A model generated the notes under the pieces. That model did no database searches, was not told where the DNA came from, and saw only the letters and a list, made by a program, of their open reading frames with translations. Shown one piece after another: positions 34,333-45,586 of a stretch of 64,000 bases of DNA (position 1 is its first letter; each line of letters opens with the position of its first letter). This DNA is from Larimichthys crocea. Its lineage: Eukaryota; Chordata; Actinopteri; Sciaenidae. The stretch covers positions 4,104,890-4,168,889 of the forward strand of contig NC_040015.1 in assembly GCF_000972845.2 (NCBI RefSeq), written 5' to 3'. The position numbers and the translations under genes are program-made.

Positions 34333-34609
34333 TCCGGTGGCGGCCGCCATTTTGGATGTGGGCAAAGTAGGCTTTGTTCCCAGATACATTAGTGTGTGTG
34401 TGAATGGGTGTATAAGAGGCATTAACTTAAAGCCCCCACGGAGACTGCGCCTGGGCGGTCGCCCACATTGCCCATAGCTAAAACCGGCCCTGCTTGTTTA
34501 GTTTACGGGCAGATCTGCCACATCCAATGGCGACAGGTTAACGCATCGCAGCACGGACCAACCCGCTCAATGCGGCGTCTATGTATATAGTCTATGATCT
34601 ATCCTAACT

Positions 34610-35076
34610 AAGGAGGAGTCTATTGGCGGAGAAGATGAATGGATAAGGACGGACTTTTAGGGGGAACATTTCATTTTACAAAAGTTGCCCGACGGTCGTT
34701 GGACAAAAACAAGGCAATTTGCACAGTTTGCAAAGCCGAATTTAAATTCCACAGAAAGTAACACGACTTTAACATATCACCTCAAGCAAAACACCCAGTT
34801 ACACTACGGAGTGTGGCACTCTCAGATATTTTCCTATTCTGGCTTTTTTCTTTTGCACTGTGCATATGTGCACCTTAAGCCAATAAAAGAATGATTAAAA
34901 TACTGTCTCTGTTGTGTTTTCTACATTAATTTGATCATTTTACATAATAAAATTCATTAAGCTTCAGTCTCAGAAAATGCATTAATTTATTGATACATTT
35001 ATTGATAGATTAATCGCGATTAATTACAGAATTTTGTGATTAATTAGTTAATTTTTTTTAATCGATTGACAGCCCT
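34610..35076 (+). mobile_element. hAT-type element remnant with a BED zinc-finger fragment
   Basis: Around 34700-34800 the plus strand encodes AICTVCKAEFKF, then, after a one-base frameshift, NTTLTYHLKQ. This is the Cys-Cys...His spacing of the BED zinc finger found at the N-terminus of hAT transposases. The right end 'atcgattgacagccct' matches the hAT-type terminus at 29026. The catalytic domain is missing, so this is an internally deleted, non-autonomous copy. The left boundary is not resolved. Confidence 0.6.
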
Positions 35077-35077
35077 T

Positions 35078-35083
35078 ATATAT

Positions 35084-35121
<38 letters not shown>

Positions 35122-35182
35122 TATTATTATATATTAGATATATATAGATATCTCTATATAATATATATATTATATATATAGT
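35078..35182. repeat. (AT)n-rich simple repeat
   Basis: About 100 bp of TA/TATAG units directly to the right of the hAT remnant. Confidence 0.9.
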
Positions 35183-35774
35183 GTTGTATGTATAAGAGAC
35201 ATTAACTTAAAGAACTTTGTAGAAAGGCGCTTTATGAAGTTCAGTCCATTTGCTTGTATTAGTTTACGGGCAGATCTGCCACATCCAATATGGCGGATGC
35301 GTTAACGTATGGCAGCAACGGACCAACCTGCTCAATGAGGCGTCTGTGTATATATGTCTGTGTATATATGTCTATGTATATATGTCTGTGTATATATGTC
35401 TATGGAAGTAACAGGGGTAAGAACAGTAAAGAGGAATTCCAGTCCAACACCATTTGTGTTGCAAAAATACTATGTCACTGACATTACCTCAGGAAAATAA
35501 TAAAACAGCTGTCTATTCATTTTGGGAGTGAACGGAGTTGTTGCTGGTTTGTATTCTATTAATAAAGTTTGATTGACTTATCTGACTGTTTTGTTGACAT
35601 TCCCTTTAGCGCAGCTGCATCTAGTGGATGCATAACGCAACCCCAGCCACTACTGTAGCTTCTATTCTGTTCCGCCTTATAATGCGGTGCGCCCTATATA
35701 TGAAAACAGTTTTAAAATAGGCCATTCATTGAAGGCGCGCCTTATAATCGATGCGCCTTATAGTGCGGAAAATA

Positions 35775-36020
35775 CGGTAACTTTAACAGGTGAGCTGTAT
35801 ATAAATTCACCCTCAGTACAGTTGTCATGAACGGGGAAATTAGCTACAGAGACCAAAACAGTGTTTTGTACCAGGCTGTAAACATGTTTATTTCTGCTGT
35901 GAAGTTGGACATTTGAACATGGGGACTTATGGAGACTGACTCACTTCTGGAGCCAGCCTCGAGTGGACGAGAAGAGGAACTGCAGGTTTCAATTCAGCAT
36001 GGGCTTCATTTTCCAGCAGC
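35775..36020 (+). repeat. Interspersed repeat family X, copy E (partial)
   Basis: It carries the same core as 484-683 and 16232-16430, together with the same 5' flank 'acaggtgagctgtatataaa' seen near 16195. It ends close to a GGTGAA/GGTGAT array. Confidence 0.7.
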
Positions 36021-36025
36021 TGGGA

Positions 36026-36078
36026 AGGTGAAGGTGAAGGTGAAGGTGATGGTGATGGTGATGGTGAAGGTGATGGTA
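36026..36078. repeat. (GGTGAA/GGTGAT)n repeat
   Basis: About nine hexamer units alternating GGTGAA and GGTGAT. Confidence 0.85.
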
Positions 36079-36289
36079 GTTGGTGACAAAAGCTGCCACC
36101 ATGCATCAACCTGCCTCCAACATTAGCCAATCACGCAATTCAACTGCAATAGCCACGTTTCGACCAGTGGAGGGAGCTGTGCAAACCTTTAGAAACGATG
36201 AATGAATTCAGTAACTTTGCAATAAACTGACAGGATCTGGACATGAAGCGACCAACAACAGGACTGAATACCCGCATAATCTGAGGGTT

Positions 36290-36724
36290 TAGTTACTCTT
36301 TGAATAAAGTATCCGAGTACTTGTTCCAGCAGTCAGCTGGTCCTCTCTGATCCTCCAGCAGTGATTGTGCACAACCTCCCCGGCTGCTCTGCTCCGTTAG
36401 CCGGCCAGCTACGTGGCACTGCTCAGCACCCGGCGGCGAGCTCAGGGTCTTCCCATCTGCTAGCCCGATGGCGAGTCCTGCAGGCTGGACACGCCGAACC
36501 ACAGCCCGCGAGTCGTGTCACTTGTTCCGTGTGCCTCGGGTTTAACTGGCTGTTTTTCGGTGACAGCAGGAGCCTCGAAGCTCTCACATGGAGCCGCTGA
36601 CAGCGGAGGACTGGGAGCTAACTGTGCGCCGCTAGCCGGCAACACCGAGCCCGCAGCGTGGACGCGACTTCACGAGTGTCCGACAAACGTGGCAGCCTCA
36701 CGTTAAACACACATGCTGACATGC

Positions 36725-36757
<33 letters not shown>

Positions 36758-37060
36758 GTCGGTGTGCGTACCTTCAGTCCGGTGAAGTCACACAGTAGCC
36801 GCCTGCAGCCACGCTGAGACGCGTGTCAGCCTCCTCGTCGCAGTGTTTTCTGCACTATCTCCGTTTCCCACAGTGTTTCTCATTGACTGGGAGGCTTATC
36901 GCATTGTCACCGTGGTCTTTAGAGCACAGACAGCACCGTGCCGGCTCCCAGAGCTCCGGTTAATGCCGTAATACCGCTGCAACGCGCAACAACACACCCA
37001 ACATGTGCGTTTGATGCTGGGGAGACACGGGCGAGACCAACTCGGTGTGGAGGGGTGGCG
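36290..37060 (-). promoter_or_regulatory. brf1: CpG-rich region, probable brf1 promoter and first exon
   Basis: This is the only strongly CpG-rich stretch between brf1 exon 1 and 44 kb. On the minus strand an exon-like stretch ends at 36772 with 'ggactgaag' followed by the donor GTACGCAC. A non-coding first exon is required, because coding exon 1 has a good acceptor 25 nt before its ATG. Position and strand fit. The start site is not placed, and I infer the link from order alone. Confidence 0.5.
36725..36760. repeat. (TG)n microsatellite
   Basis: About 14 TG units directly inside the proposed brf1 first intron, 12 bp after the putative donor. Confidence 0.9.
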
Positions 37061-38235
37061 CGATGTCAACATTTAGTTTCATTTAAATGATCATAATAAA
37101 AGTGGGTTATTTTGGTTTACAAACGTTAAATGAACCTTTTTTGTGAGTTTGATGTTTGGATGTCAGAAAAATGTAAGCTTTGCATGTAAAGAGTTAAAGC
37201 CGGTGACAGAAACCCCTCCCCATATGATGGCACTTCTTACGTCGCTGCTTTTAAATGAACAGTTATGTTTAATGGGTACTGGGAATCAAATCAAATCAAA
37301 TACAAATACACTCCTTTATTCGACAGTTTTAATCACTAGTTTCTTTGCACATTCACAATATAAATCTACTAATTAAATAATGATGATGATAAATCATGGT
37401 GTATAACTGAATTAAGCGATCAATATATAAGACAATTATAGAAATATAGCATATATATATATATAAATATATAAAATATAGACATTTTTCGACGACCTTC
37501 TCCTGATCACTTTTACGTTTACGTTGACCTTCCACAGGGCCTCTGAAAGAAAGACAGAAAATCAGTGAAGTACACTGCTGACAACTGTCAGGACATTATT
37601 TTCATTTCCACAATGAATGAATGTTTGTGTGTGCAAATTGTCAATGAATGGAGTCATATTTGAATGTTTTTTTTTAAATTATTTTTATTATTTATTGTTT
37701 CCTTTGAAGCAACAATACAACCTATACACAAAAGAAACTACAGCACAGTCCGCAAACATACTGAAATATGTGTTTGACAATAGTTACTCCCTCTCACCCC
37801 CCACCCACATTTGAATGTTAAAAGTTTACCTGCGAGAGGACTGTCCTTTCAAAGTTACTGTGTCATCTTTTGATGAATCAGTCTTGTAGGACACACCGGA
37901 TGAAGTCGACCATTGATTGGTTCTGTTAGACAAAAGACAACAAGAAGACATCACTCACAAAGTTCACTCAGAGTTTAGTGTGTTGAGTGTGTTGTTGTGT
38001 AGTGGTCTACTATTCTGTTATGACCAGATTATTCAAGGACAATAGGAACAGTATGAGGGGTATATAATATGATGTGGGTGTGTGTATGCAAAGTGTTAAA
38101 GAATGCAGTTACATTTGAATGTTAGTAAAAGTTTACATGCGAGTGAAATTTACTGTGTCATCTTTTGATGAATCAGTCTTGTAGACAGACTGGACGAACA
38201 CGAGCAGCAGGCTGCTAAGTTAAATATACAGTATA
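37061..38235. other. Non-coding AT-rich DNA
   Basis: No gene is recognised. Two related stretches, 37816-37880 and 38110-38180, share 'tgtgtcatcttttgatgaat' and 'cagtcttgtag', so they form a local direct duplication. Confidence 0.45.
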
Positions 38236-38481
38236 CCTGGTTATCCATCCAGACACAGGAACTGATACAGAAGCTAAGAAGAAGAGGAGGGGGTTTCGTG
38301 TTTCAGTTAGTGGGGTGAGACTATGGAACAGGTTGACCATAGAGTTGAAGCAATGTCCGAACAAGACACAGTTTAAAATGAGGTACAGGGATGAGGGAGT
38401 TGTTGGGTAGCACTAAGGGTTATGAGGTTATTGTCTCCTTTGTTTTGTTTTTTTGTTTTTTTATTGTTTCTCTTCATGCAT

Positions 38482-38545
<64 letters not shown>

Positions 38546-38850
38546 GTGTAGGTGTGTATTGTATTAAGTATGCAGGTTTTATTTTGTTAATTTTTTTGTT
38601 TTTTTGTTGCCGTGTTTTTTGTAATACAAAGTCAGGAATATATTGTATTTATCTTTAAGTATCAGAAATAATTAAACAAGTTGCAAGGAAGATTGGTATT
38701 GTGACTCATTATTTAAAGAGAAGGGGTGGGAGTTTATAAGTTATTCTTCTTCTCACTCCTTTTCGAAAATGTATTTCTATGTTTAAATGTTTTGCCTTAC
38801 TTTTATTTTTTGCATATTCGAAATAAACACTTTTTTTTAAAAAAAGAAGA
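38236..38850 (+). mobile_element. LINE 3' end (C-terminal peptide plus 3' UTR)
   Basis: The plus strand encodes RRGFRVSVSGVRLWNRL and, further on, ELKQCPNKTQFK and YRDEGVVG, before TAG at 38408-38410. This resembles the 'G..LWN.L...LK.C.....FK' tail common at the C-terminus of fish non-LTR retrotransposon proteins. The following 3' UTR carries a long TG array and ends with 'ttcgaaataaac' and an A-rich tail. It is 5'-truncated; the clade is uncertain. Confidence 0.6.
38487..38543. repeat. (TG)28 microsatellite
   Basis: The longest pure dinucleotide run in the window, inside the LINE 3' UTR remnant. Confidence 0.95.
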
Positions 38851-39196
38851 CGTCAGAAAACTTCAGAGTTGATTCTGTTGATTTCTCTCCAATTATGATT
38901 AGATTATTCAAGGACAACTGGAACATTATAAGGGCTATAGATGATAATATTTTGCAGAAATCTAAGTTGATTTGACTGATTCTGTCTGTGTCAATGTGAG
39001 TGAAATCAATTTAGTGTAAATCTGATCAACTCAAAACAATGGATCTTTGAACTAGAAATAGATTGTACAGACAAAACAATAATGATTTGTAAATAATGTT
39101 ACAAACCAATACATCAGATCTGGTGTGAGGTTTTGTTCTCCCAAGGTATGTTGAGTTCAGGACAGTCCAATCTCTGCAGCTCTGAGCTGGAACACA

Positions 39197-39232
<36 letters not shown>

Positions 39233-39974
39233 CTTCCTTGTGTTTTCCCGTCTGTCTGTCACATTTGAAGGTTAGTAAAAAAAAAACACGACTTGTGAAA
39301 AGACTGTCTGTGAAAATTGTGGATCTAGATGAGTCTGATATGGGTCTGCTGGACAAGACAGAAAGAGCACCAGGTTGGTGAGTTAGATTGTAATCCATCT
39401 CTCCTCTTGTTGAAGTGGTTTCCCTCTCCTTCTCACTTTAACATGAAATATGATTACATTATCAAGGATGATAGGAACAGTATGAGGGGTATATGGGGTG
39501 ACATTTGCAGAAAATAAAGTTGATTTTACTTTTCTTTGTGTGACTTTCTGTCGACATGAGCAAATCAATTAGTGGAAATAAGATCATCTAAAAAGCTTGA
39601 ACTGTATCGCACAGACAGACAGTGTGTCCTTTGGTACTGAAATGATAAAGTGACACAATGATGACTTATTGTAGAAGAAGTCTCTGTGTGTCTGTCAGGG
39701 GTCAGAGGGAGAGAGCAGGAGAGGTTTTGCTCTTCAGTCTTTGTCTGAATCTGTAGGACCTCTAACATCACATGTATGATGTCTGTCTTCTCTCGTCAGA
39801 TCGCTTCCCTCTTTCAGGTTTTGGTTTTGTCATCCTGAGGCGTTTAGATGAAAGTCTTTATGAGGCAAAACCAGGAAATTAGGAGAAATATTAAGTAAAT
39901 GACCGAATTGTTTCAAATGTGGAGAGGAGCCCTGGAAAAACATGACTACTCCATGCAGAGTACACAATACAGTC

Positions 39975-40008
<34 letters not shown>

Positions 40009-40090
40009 ATTCATATTATATATAATATATGGTGTGTGTGTGTGTGTGTGTGTGTGTGATATAAGGACTTACAATAATGAGAGTAGATTG
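38851..40090. other. Non-coding DNA with microsatellites
   Basis: It contains a CA array (39197-39231), a TA array (39976-40006) and a TG array (40032-40058). Stretches near 38890 and 39455 share 'attattcaagga' and 'ggaacattataagggctata' type sequence with 38030, which suggests an old local tandem duplication. No gene is seen. Confidence 0.5.
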
Positions 40091-41480
40091 TGTACACTAG
40101 AGGGGCAACAATGAGATGACCCCCAAAACAGGAATGGTTTTACAGGTGGAGGCTGCTGATAGTTTTTTCCCTGTTCATCTTTTCTGACCAATTTCTCATC
40201 AGTTTTGCATTTGGCTAGGGTCAGTGTCACTACAGTTAGCATGGTGCAGTACCTGGACCCTACAGAGGTTGCACAGGTAGTCCAACTCCTCTAGGGTGGC
40301 ACATCAATATGGGCCATTGCTAGAAGGTTTGCTGTGTCTCCCAGCACAGTCTCAAGAGCATGGAGGAGATTCCAGGAGACAGGCAGTTACTCTAGGAGAG
40401 CTGGACAGGGCCTTAACCCACCAGCAGGACCAGTATCTGCTCCTTTGTGCAAGGAGGAACAGGATGAGCACTGCCAGAGTCCTACAAAGACCTACAGGAG
40501 GCCACTGGTGTGAATGTCTCTGACCAAACAATCAGAAACAGACTTTATGAGGGTGGCCTGAGGGCCCGACGTCCTGTACTGGACCCTGTGCTCACTGCCC
40601 GGCACCATGGAGCTCGACTGGCATTTGCCACAGAACACCAGAATTGGCAGGTCTGCCACTGGCACTCTGTGATTTCACAGATGACAACAGGTTCAACCTG
40701 AGCACATGTGATAAACATGAATGGGTCTGGAGACGCCGTGGAGAACATTATGCTGCCTGGTGGGTGGTGGGTCAGTGATGGTCTTGGGAGGCATATCCCT
40801 GGAAGGACACGCAGACCTCTGCAGGTTAGACAACGGAACCCTGACTGCTATTAGGCATCACCATGAAATCCTTGGACCCATTGTCAGACCCTACACTGGT
40901 GCAGTGAGTCCTGGTTTCCTCCTGGTGCACGACAATGCCCAGCCTCACGTGGCGAGAGTATGCAGGCAGTTCCTGGAGGATGAAGGAATTGATACCATTG
41001 ACTGACCCCTATGCTCGACTGACCTAAATAGAACACCTCTTGGTCATTATGTTTTGGTCCATCCGACACTGCCTGGTTGCACCTCAGACTGTCCAGGAGC
41101 TGAGTGATGCCCTGGTCCAGATCTGGGAGGAGATCCTCCAGGACACCATCCGTCGTCTCATTGGGAGCATGCCCCGACATTGTCAGGCATGCATACAAGC
41201 ATGTGGAGGCCATACAAACTACTGAGTACCATTATGAGTTGCTACAAAGACATTTTGGCAAAATGGACGAGCCTGCCACATCATTTTGTTGCTTTGATTT
41301 TGGGGATGTCTTTGAATTCAGCCCTCTGTAGGTTGATAGTTTTCACTTCCATTAATGATGTGGCATCCTTTGTTCTTAACACATTACCCAGTCCATATCA
41401 GGAAAAATATCCAGCATGATTTCTTTTCCCATTGAGATCTGATGTTTTCAAAGTGTCCCTTTAATTTTTTGAGCAGTGTA
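40091..41480 (+). mobile_element. Degenerate Tc1-like transposon (DNA transposon, DDE)
   Basis: The transposase is broken into pieces by frameshifts, but the order is clear: a helix-turn-helix region (NVSDQTIRNRL near 40510), the first catalytic Asp in FTDDNRFNLST near 40673-40700, and the second in LVHDNAQPHVARV near 40925. The region that should carry the last acidic residue, near 41030, has a small deletion. The right terminal sequence, 'ccctttaattttttgagcag' ending near 41480, is the standard inverted repeat of this fish family. The matching left terminus is missing and is replaced by TA and TG arrays. It is inactive. Confidence 0.88.
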
Positions 41481-41816
41481 GATATGTATCACAATAAATC
41501 AAGAGTTCTAGTTTGCTTTTCAATGTTTGATTTATTGTGATACCTCCATATTAGAGAGAGAGGGTTTTATCTCAGGACCAAACATTTTCTTTCCTTTTTT
41601 GTATTCCCTTCATGCTCTCTCCTTTCTTTTACTTCCTTTCTCTCCCTCTGCCTCTTGTGTATGTGTTAATCTGTCTCTGTCTTTCTTTAGTTGCAGGACT
41701 GGTGTGTGTTGTCTCTGTCTTCTCTATCCTTCTGAGCCAAAACCCCTGCTCAGCACCAAAGAGCAGACAGACACAGAAAGATTTTCTTGCAAGCTGAAGT
41801 TTTCTTTTTTCTAGTG
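41481..41816. other. Non-coding DNA
   Basis: Pyrimidine-rich sequence with open frames on the plus strand that match nothing known. No feature is claimed. Confidence 0.4.
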
Positions 41817-41964
41817 CAGTGTTTCTGATTCAAATGATCAGCTCGTCATCAAGCTCTGCAGTGGCCTGATAATGAGCCACTCATTTGAATCAGGTGTGTT
41901 GGAGCAGGAAACATCTAAAACATACAGGGCAGTGGTCCCCGAGGACCAGGATTGAGAAACGCTG
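41817..41964. mobile_element. hAT-type MITE with terminal repeats and 8-bp target duplication
   Basis: The 148-bp element starts CAGTGTTTCT and ends AGAAACGCTG, which are inverted repeats with one mismatch. It is flanked by ttctagtg (41809-41816) and atctagtg (41965-41972), an 8-bp direct repeat with one mismatch, as expected for hAT insertion. The body, 'ttcaaatgatcagctcgtca' to 'ggtgtgttggagcaggaaac', is a very common fish repeat. It has no coding capacity. Confidence 0.8.
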
Positions 41965-41972
41965 ATCTAGTG

Positions 41973-43463
41973 TACTTGAAATCAGCCTGAATGGCTTTGC
42001 AGATATCCACCTGAGAACCGCTGCAGTGCATTTCAATGAGTCGTGTTTTCCAAAGTGAATGTTTTGTATTTCTCCTCTGGTGAAAGGGAAAAACATGACA
42101 TGACATGAGGATGTGTTTGTCCTCATATTTGCTGCAGGTATACAGATCAGCAAAGGAGCCAGTCTCGATGTACTCGTGGTGTTTGCGTCTAACTCTATGG
42201 AGCTACAACAGGCCTGGCTCTGCATCACTATGAAACCCCTCAGCAGCACAGACAGTGTGTGTGTGTGTGTGTGTTTTGTCTGCAATGAAAGACAATATGT
42301 GTCTATGCTTAGCCTCAGAAAACTTTCCAGACATTCAGTAAAGCTCATTAGCTTCTTCTGTTCCTATATGCAGCTCAGTTTCTGCATAGCCTGACACTGT
42401 GAACTAAATGAAGAGTAGCTAATACAGCTGGCAAGTGTTGAAGAGTTCAGTGCAGACAGACCATCAGGCTTGTTATCAGCACAGTTCAAAAGTCAGCATC
42501 TGTGATTGTATGGGGGCATTGTAATGGCATGATGGGTAACCTGCACGCGTGTGAAGGCTAATATGGAAGAACTGACACATTGTTTGATGGGAGAAATCAT
42601 TCAGACTGATTTAGTAACTATAAAAAATGTTGAAATCATTAATAAACTTTAAGAGGGGAAGCTTCTATATTCCCATCGTGCAATACGATGGTATACCTGA
42701 ATATTTCAGTTATGTTGCAGTTAAAAAGCTGTCCATCAGAGGGCAGTGTTAGCTTTCTTCCCCTTGTGCAGTCTGGATCCTCCATTTCCTTTCTGTTTCT
42801 ATACCATATTTTGATCATTTGATTTTATTAAGTCCTCCTTAATGCACAATGACTAACCTTAATTAGTGTTCCTCCTGAGCTGTTACAGTCTCTTTGATAG
42901 ATGGAATCACCTCTTTGTGTCTCTGGCTGCAGTGGTAAGACAGAAACACAAAACTGTGCACTAACAGACTGGAACTTTGGGAGACAGACTCTTGATTTGT
43001 GTAACCTGAAGTCTGAGATTAACTTCAGATGAACTTTTGAATGCATTATCGCAATGACTGCAGAGTGTGAAAGAACCTCTAAAAGACAACTTTAGTCAAG
43101 AACAGTGATGCAGGATTTGTTCTTTTTATTGTGAAATAAGCTGCAACAATGCAAAGTATGACAAAGACAAACATCAGAAACAAAAAAGACATGATGAATG
43201 CAACATGAGCTCAAGCTGGTGGGTAAAGTAAACAGAGGTATAATACAGTAAGCTGTAAGGGACAAAATTTGGAGGCCGAGCCAAAACAAGATGTAAAAAG
43301 ATTACAACTAATAACTAATAAGCAGTTTAAGCCCAGTATGTGCTGGCTGTAAGGCAGGCACCAGGTCCAGTCACCAGTGGAGTGGCTCAAGGCACAGATG
43401 CTGCAGCGGTGTGACAGAAAGCAATAATCAATCATCTTTGTTTTCTTCAATTTTGAGGTTGAT
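41973..43463. other. Non-coding intergenic DNA
   Basis: No gene or familiar repeat is recognised beyond a short TG run (42258-42274). Confidence 0.45.
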
Positions 43464-43743
43464 GTAAATGGTAAATGGACTGTACTTATATAGCACCTTT
43501 CTAGTATTCCGACCACTCACAGTGCTTTTACACTACATATCTCATTCACCCATTCACACACATTCATACACTGATGGCACTGGCTACAAGGCAAGGTGCC
43601 AACTGGCATTTGATGGCACAGCCTTCAGGAACAATTTGGGATTCAGTATCTTGCCCAAGGACACTTGGACACGCAGACTGGAGGAGCCGGGATTGAACCA
43701 CAGATTATCTGATTAGTGGATGACCTTCTTGAGCCACAGCTGC
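43464..43743 (-). repeat. tRNA-derived SINE
   Basis: Read on the minus strand it begins with a tRNA-like head (gtggctcaagaaggt, then B-box-like GGTTCAATCCC), continues 'gtccttgggcaagatactga', and ends 'tatataagtacagtccattt'. It belongs to the same family as 60217-60411 and is nearly full length. Confidence 0.8.
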
Positions 43744-44890
43744 TGTGTGCTGGAGAGCAACCCCCCCAGAACCTTTGGAGGGGGCTGACCATCCGAGAGA
43801 ATAATAAACATGGTTTTATTTTTTATTTTTGTTGGTGTGGTTTATCTAAAATTCTTGAAATATGTTTAGTGATTTTCAAAATAGAGAAAAGAGAGAAATA
43901 TATATACCTATAAAATGAAAAAGAGGAAAAAACACTGCACATCAAGCATTATAACAATATTTCATGGTCATGAAATGATTATCTACTATACACGGAATAC
44001 AAAAGCAAAAAAATAAATAAAATAATAAAATAAAATAAATAATACCAGTAAAATAAATAGGTCAGCAGACATATACGAGATCATACTTTTGTATGCACTG
44101 TGAGGTTTCGTACAATAGCCAGTGTCTATTGGCTCACATTTTTAAGGTAATTCAGTACTGGGTCCCATGTTTTATTGAACGTATCCCCTCTATCTTCATT
44201 GTAGAATCTAAATCTCTCCAGGTGTAAAGTGTTTGACAGTTCTTCCAGACACTTCCAGAAAATCAGCTTTTTGTGATCACCATCCCAAATTGAACTGCTC
44301 TCTCTTCAATTTATTAACAGAAGAAAAGGACACTAATGGCCCCTGAATGGCAACCAGAGGGTTGGTGCCAGATTTTTACCAAAAGTCTCTGAAAAACACT
44401 GAAAGAATACATTTCCAAATAAAATAAGTTATACATGCCCAGAATGAATGTGCTAGAGTTCCTATTGACTAAAATTCATTTTTATTATTGGTATCGATCC
44501 GATACCAAATAAATGCAGACAGCGCCGGTCCTGGCCACATTTGCGCCCTGGTTATTTTCTGCATAGTTGGTATATAATGGAAAATTGTTAAATTAATCTC
44601 ACTTGACCACGTCATTACATGGTCTCGTGCTTTTGGTGAAGAGCAGTCAGCGTGTGCATGTGCAAGCGTTACATGCAAAGCGCAAAGGACAAAAATGATG
44701 GAAGAAATGGACCTTTAGCAACTCCTAACCTTCTGGTTGGAGGGGCACACGGTATGGACATTTTATTGTAATTCTTTGTTTATGTGCAAGATGTGTTTTT
44801 GCTTTAATATGTATGTAATAAGTTTAAGTTAAGAAATTCATAGAAACATGGCTGTTTCACTGATGTATGTTTGCCACTGTGTATTTCATT
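43744..44890. other. Non-coding intergenic DNA, possibly old LINE remains
   Basis: The 44050-44300 stretch ('ctgggtcccatgttttattg' and following) has the look of a decayed reverse-strand LINE open frame, but I cannot assign it. There is an A/T-only stretch near 44005-44060. No gene is seen. Confidence 0.3.
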
Positions 44891-45400
44891 GCAGTGTTCA
44901 CGGTGGTCTTGGGCGTTTTAAACAGAAAATCCCTGCAATAAACGTTTGAACCATCAGTCGGATCATTGCACCTTTATCCACCAGTAAAGAAAAGTTGGGA
45001 GCGGCTACAGTGAACGCGTAGACCGGGCGTGTGCAACTCAGCCCGAGGCCAGAGAACATCGAGAGATTTCACGCGCTGAATGCATGCTGTAAACTCGTCA
45101 AGCTACGTCAAGATGGACGAGAGAGGGGAAGGAAAGACCGTCGCAGCCTGAAGATGACAGCTCGTCGGCACGAGGAAGACTTCAAGTCGTCGAAAGCTTC
45201 AAGAAAATTCAGCTCGTCTTTCGACCTCAGAAAGCTACGCGGACCCAACTGCAGTGACTTGCAAAATATAGCGTCGGCTCTGCCACGAGGACAAGGGGCA
45301 ACAGCGCGCGCCGTGGTCGTGAGTGGATTCAGCAGGCCCTTGGCTTTCAGGTTTTCCCCAGTCAATAAGAAACGAACATTATAACTGGTACATACTGAAA
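44891..45400 (+). mobile_element. Possible LTR and leader of the BEL/Pao element
   Basis: A canonical AATAAA lies in 'ccctgcaataaacgtttgaa' near 44932-44951, followed by a GC-richer leader and the gag-like coding region from 45587. This resembles the end of a long terminal repeat. No second LTR is visible because the element is cut by the gap at 47994, so the boundary is a guess. Confidence 0.35.
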
Positions 45401-45586
45401 TAATTGTGAAAGGCCATTGTGTGCATATTTTGTGTGAATGTTTCACACAAAATATGTGTTTAACTCCTCTGCTTTTTATGTTTGATTTAACATGTGTGTG
45501 TTTGGTATTTGCATTTAAATGTGAGGAGTATTTGTAGTATAAGTTCTACAAAAAGGTTTAGGATTTAATTACTACTTCATAGCGTA

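Noticed and set aside
45031..45384. 117-codon Arg/Lys/Ser-rich frame ahead of the BEL/Pao remnant
   Set aside because: Probably leader sequence of the element. I found no domain and do not claim a protein.
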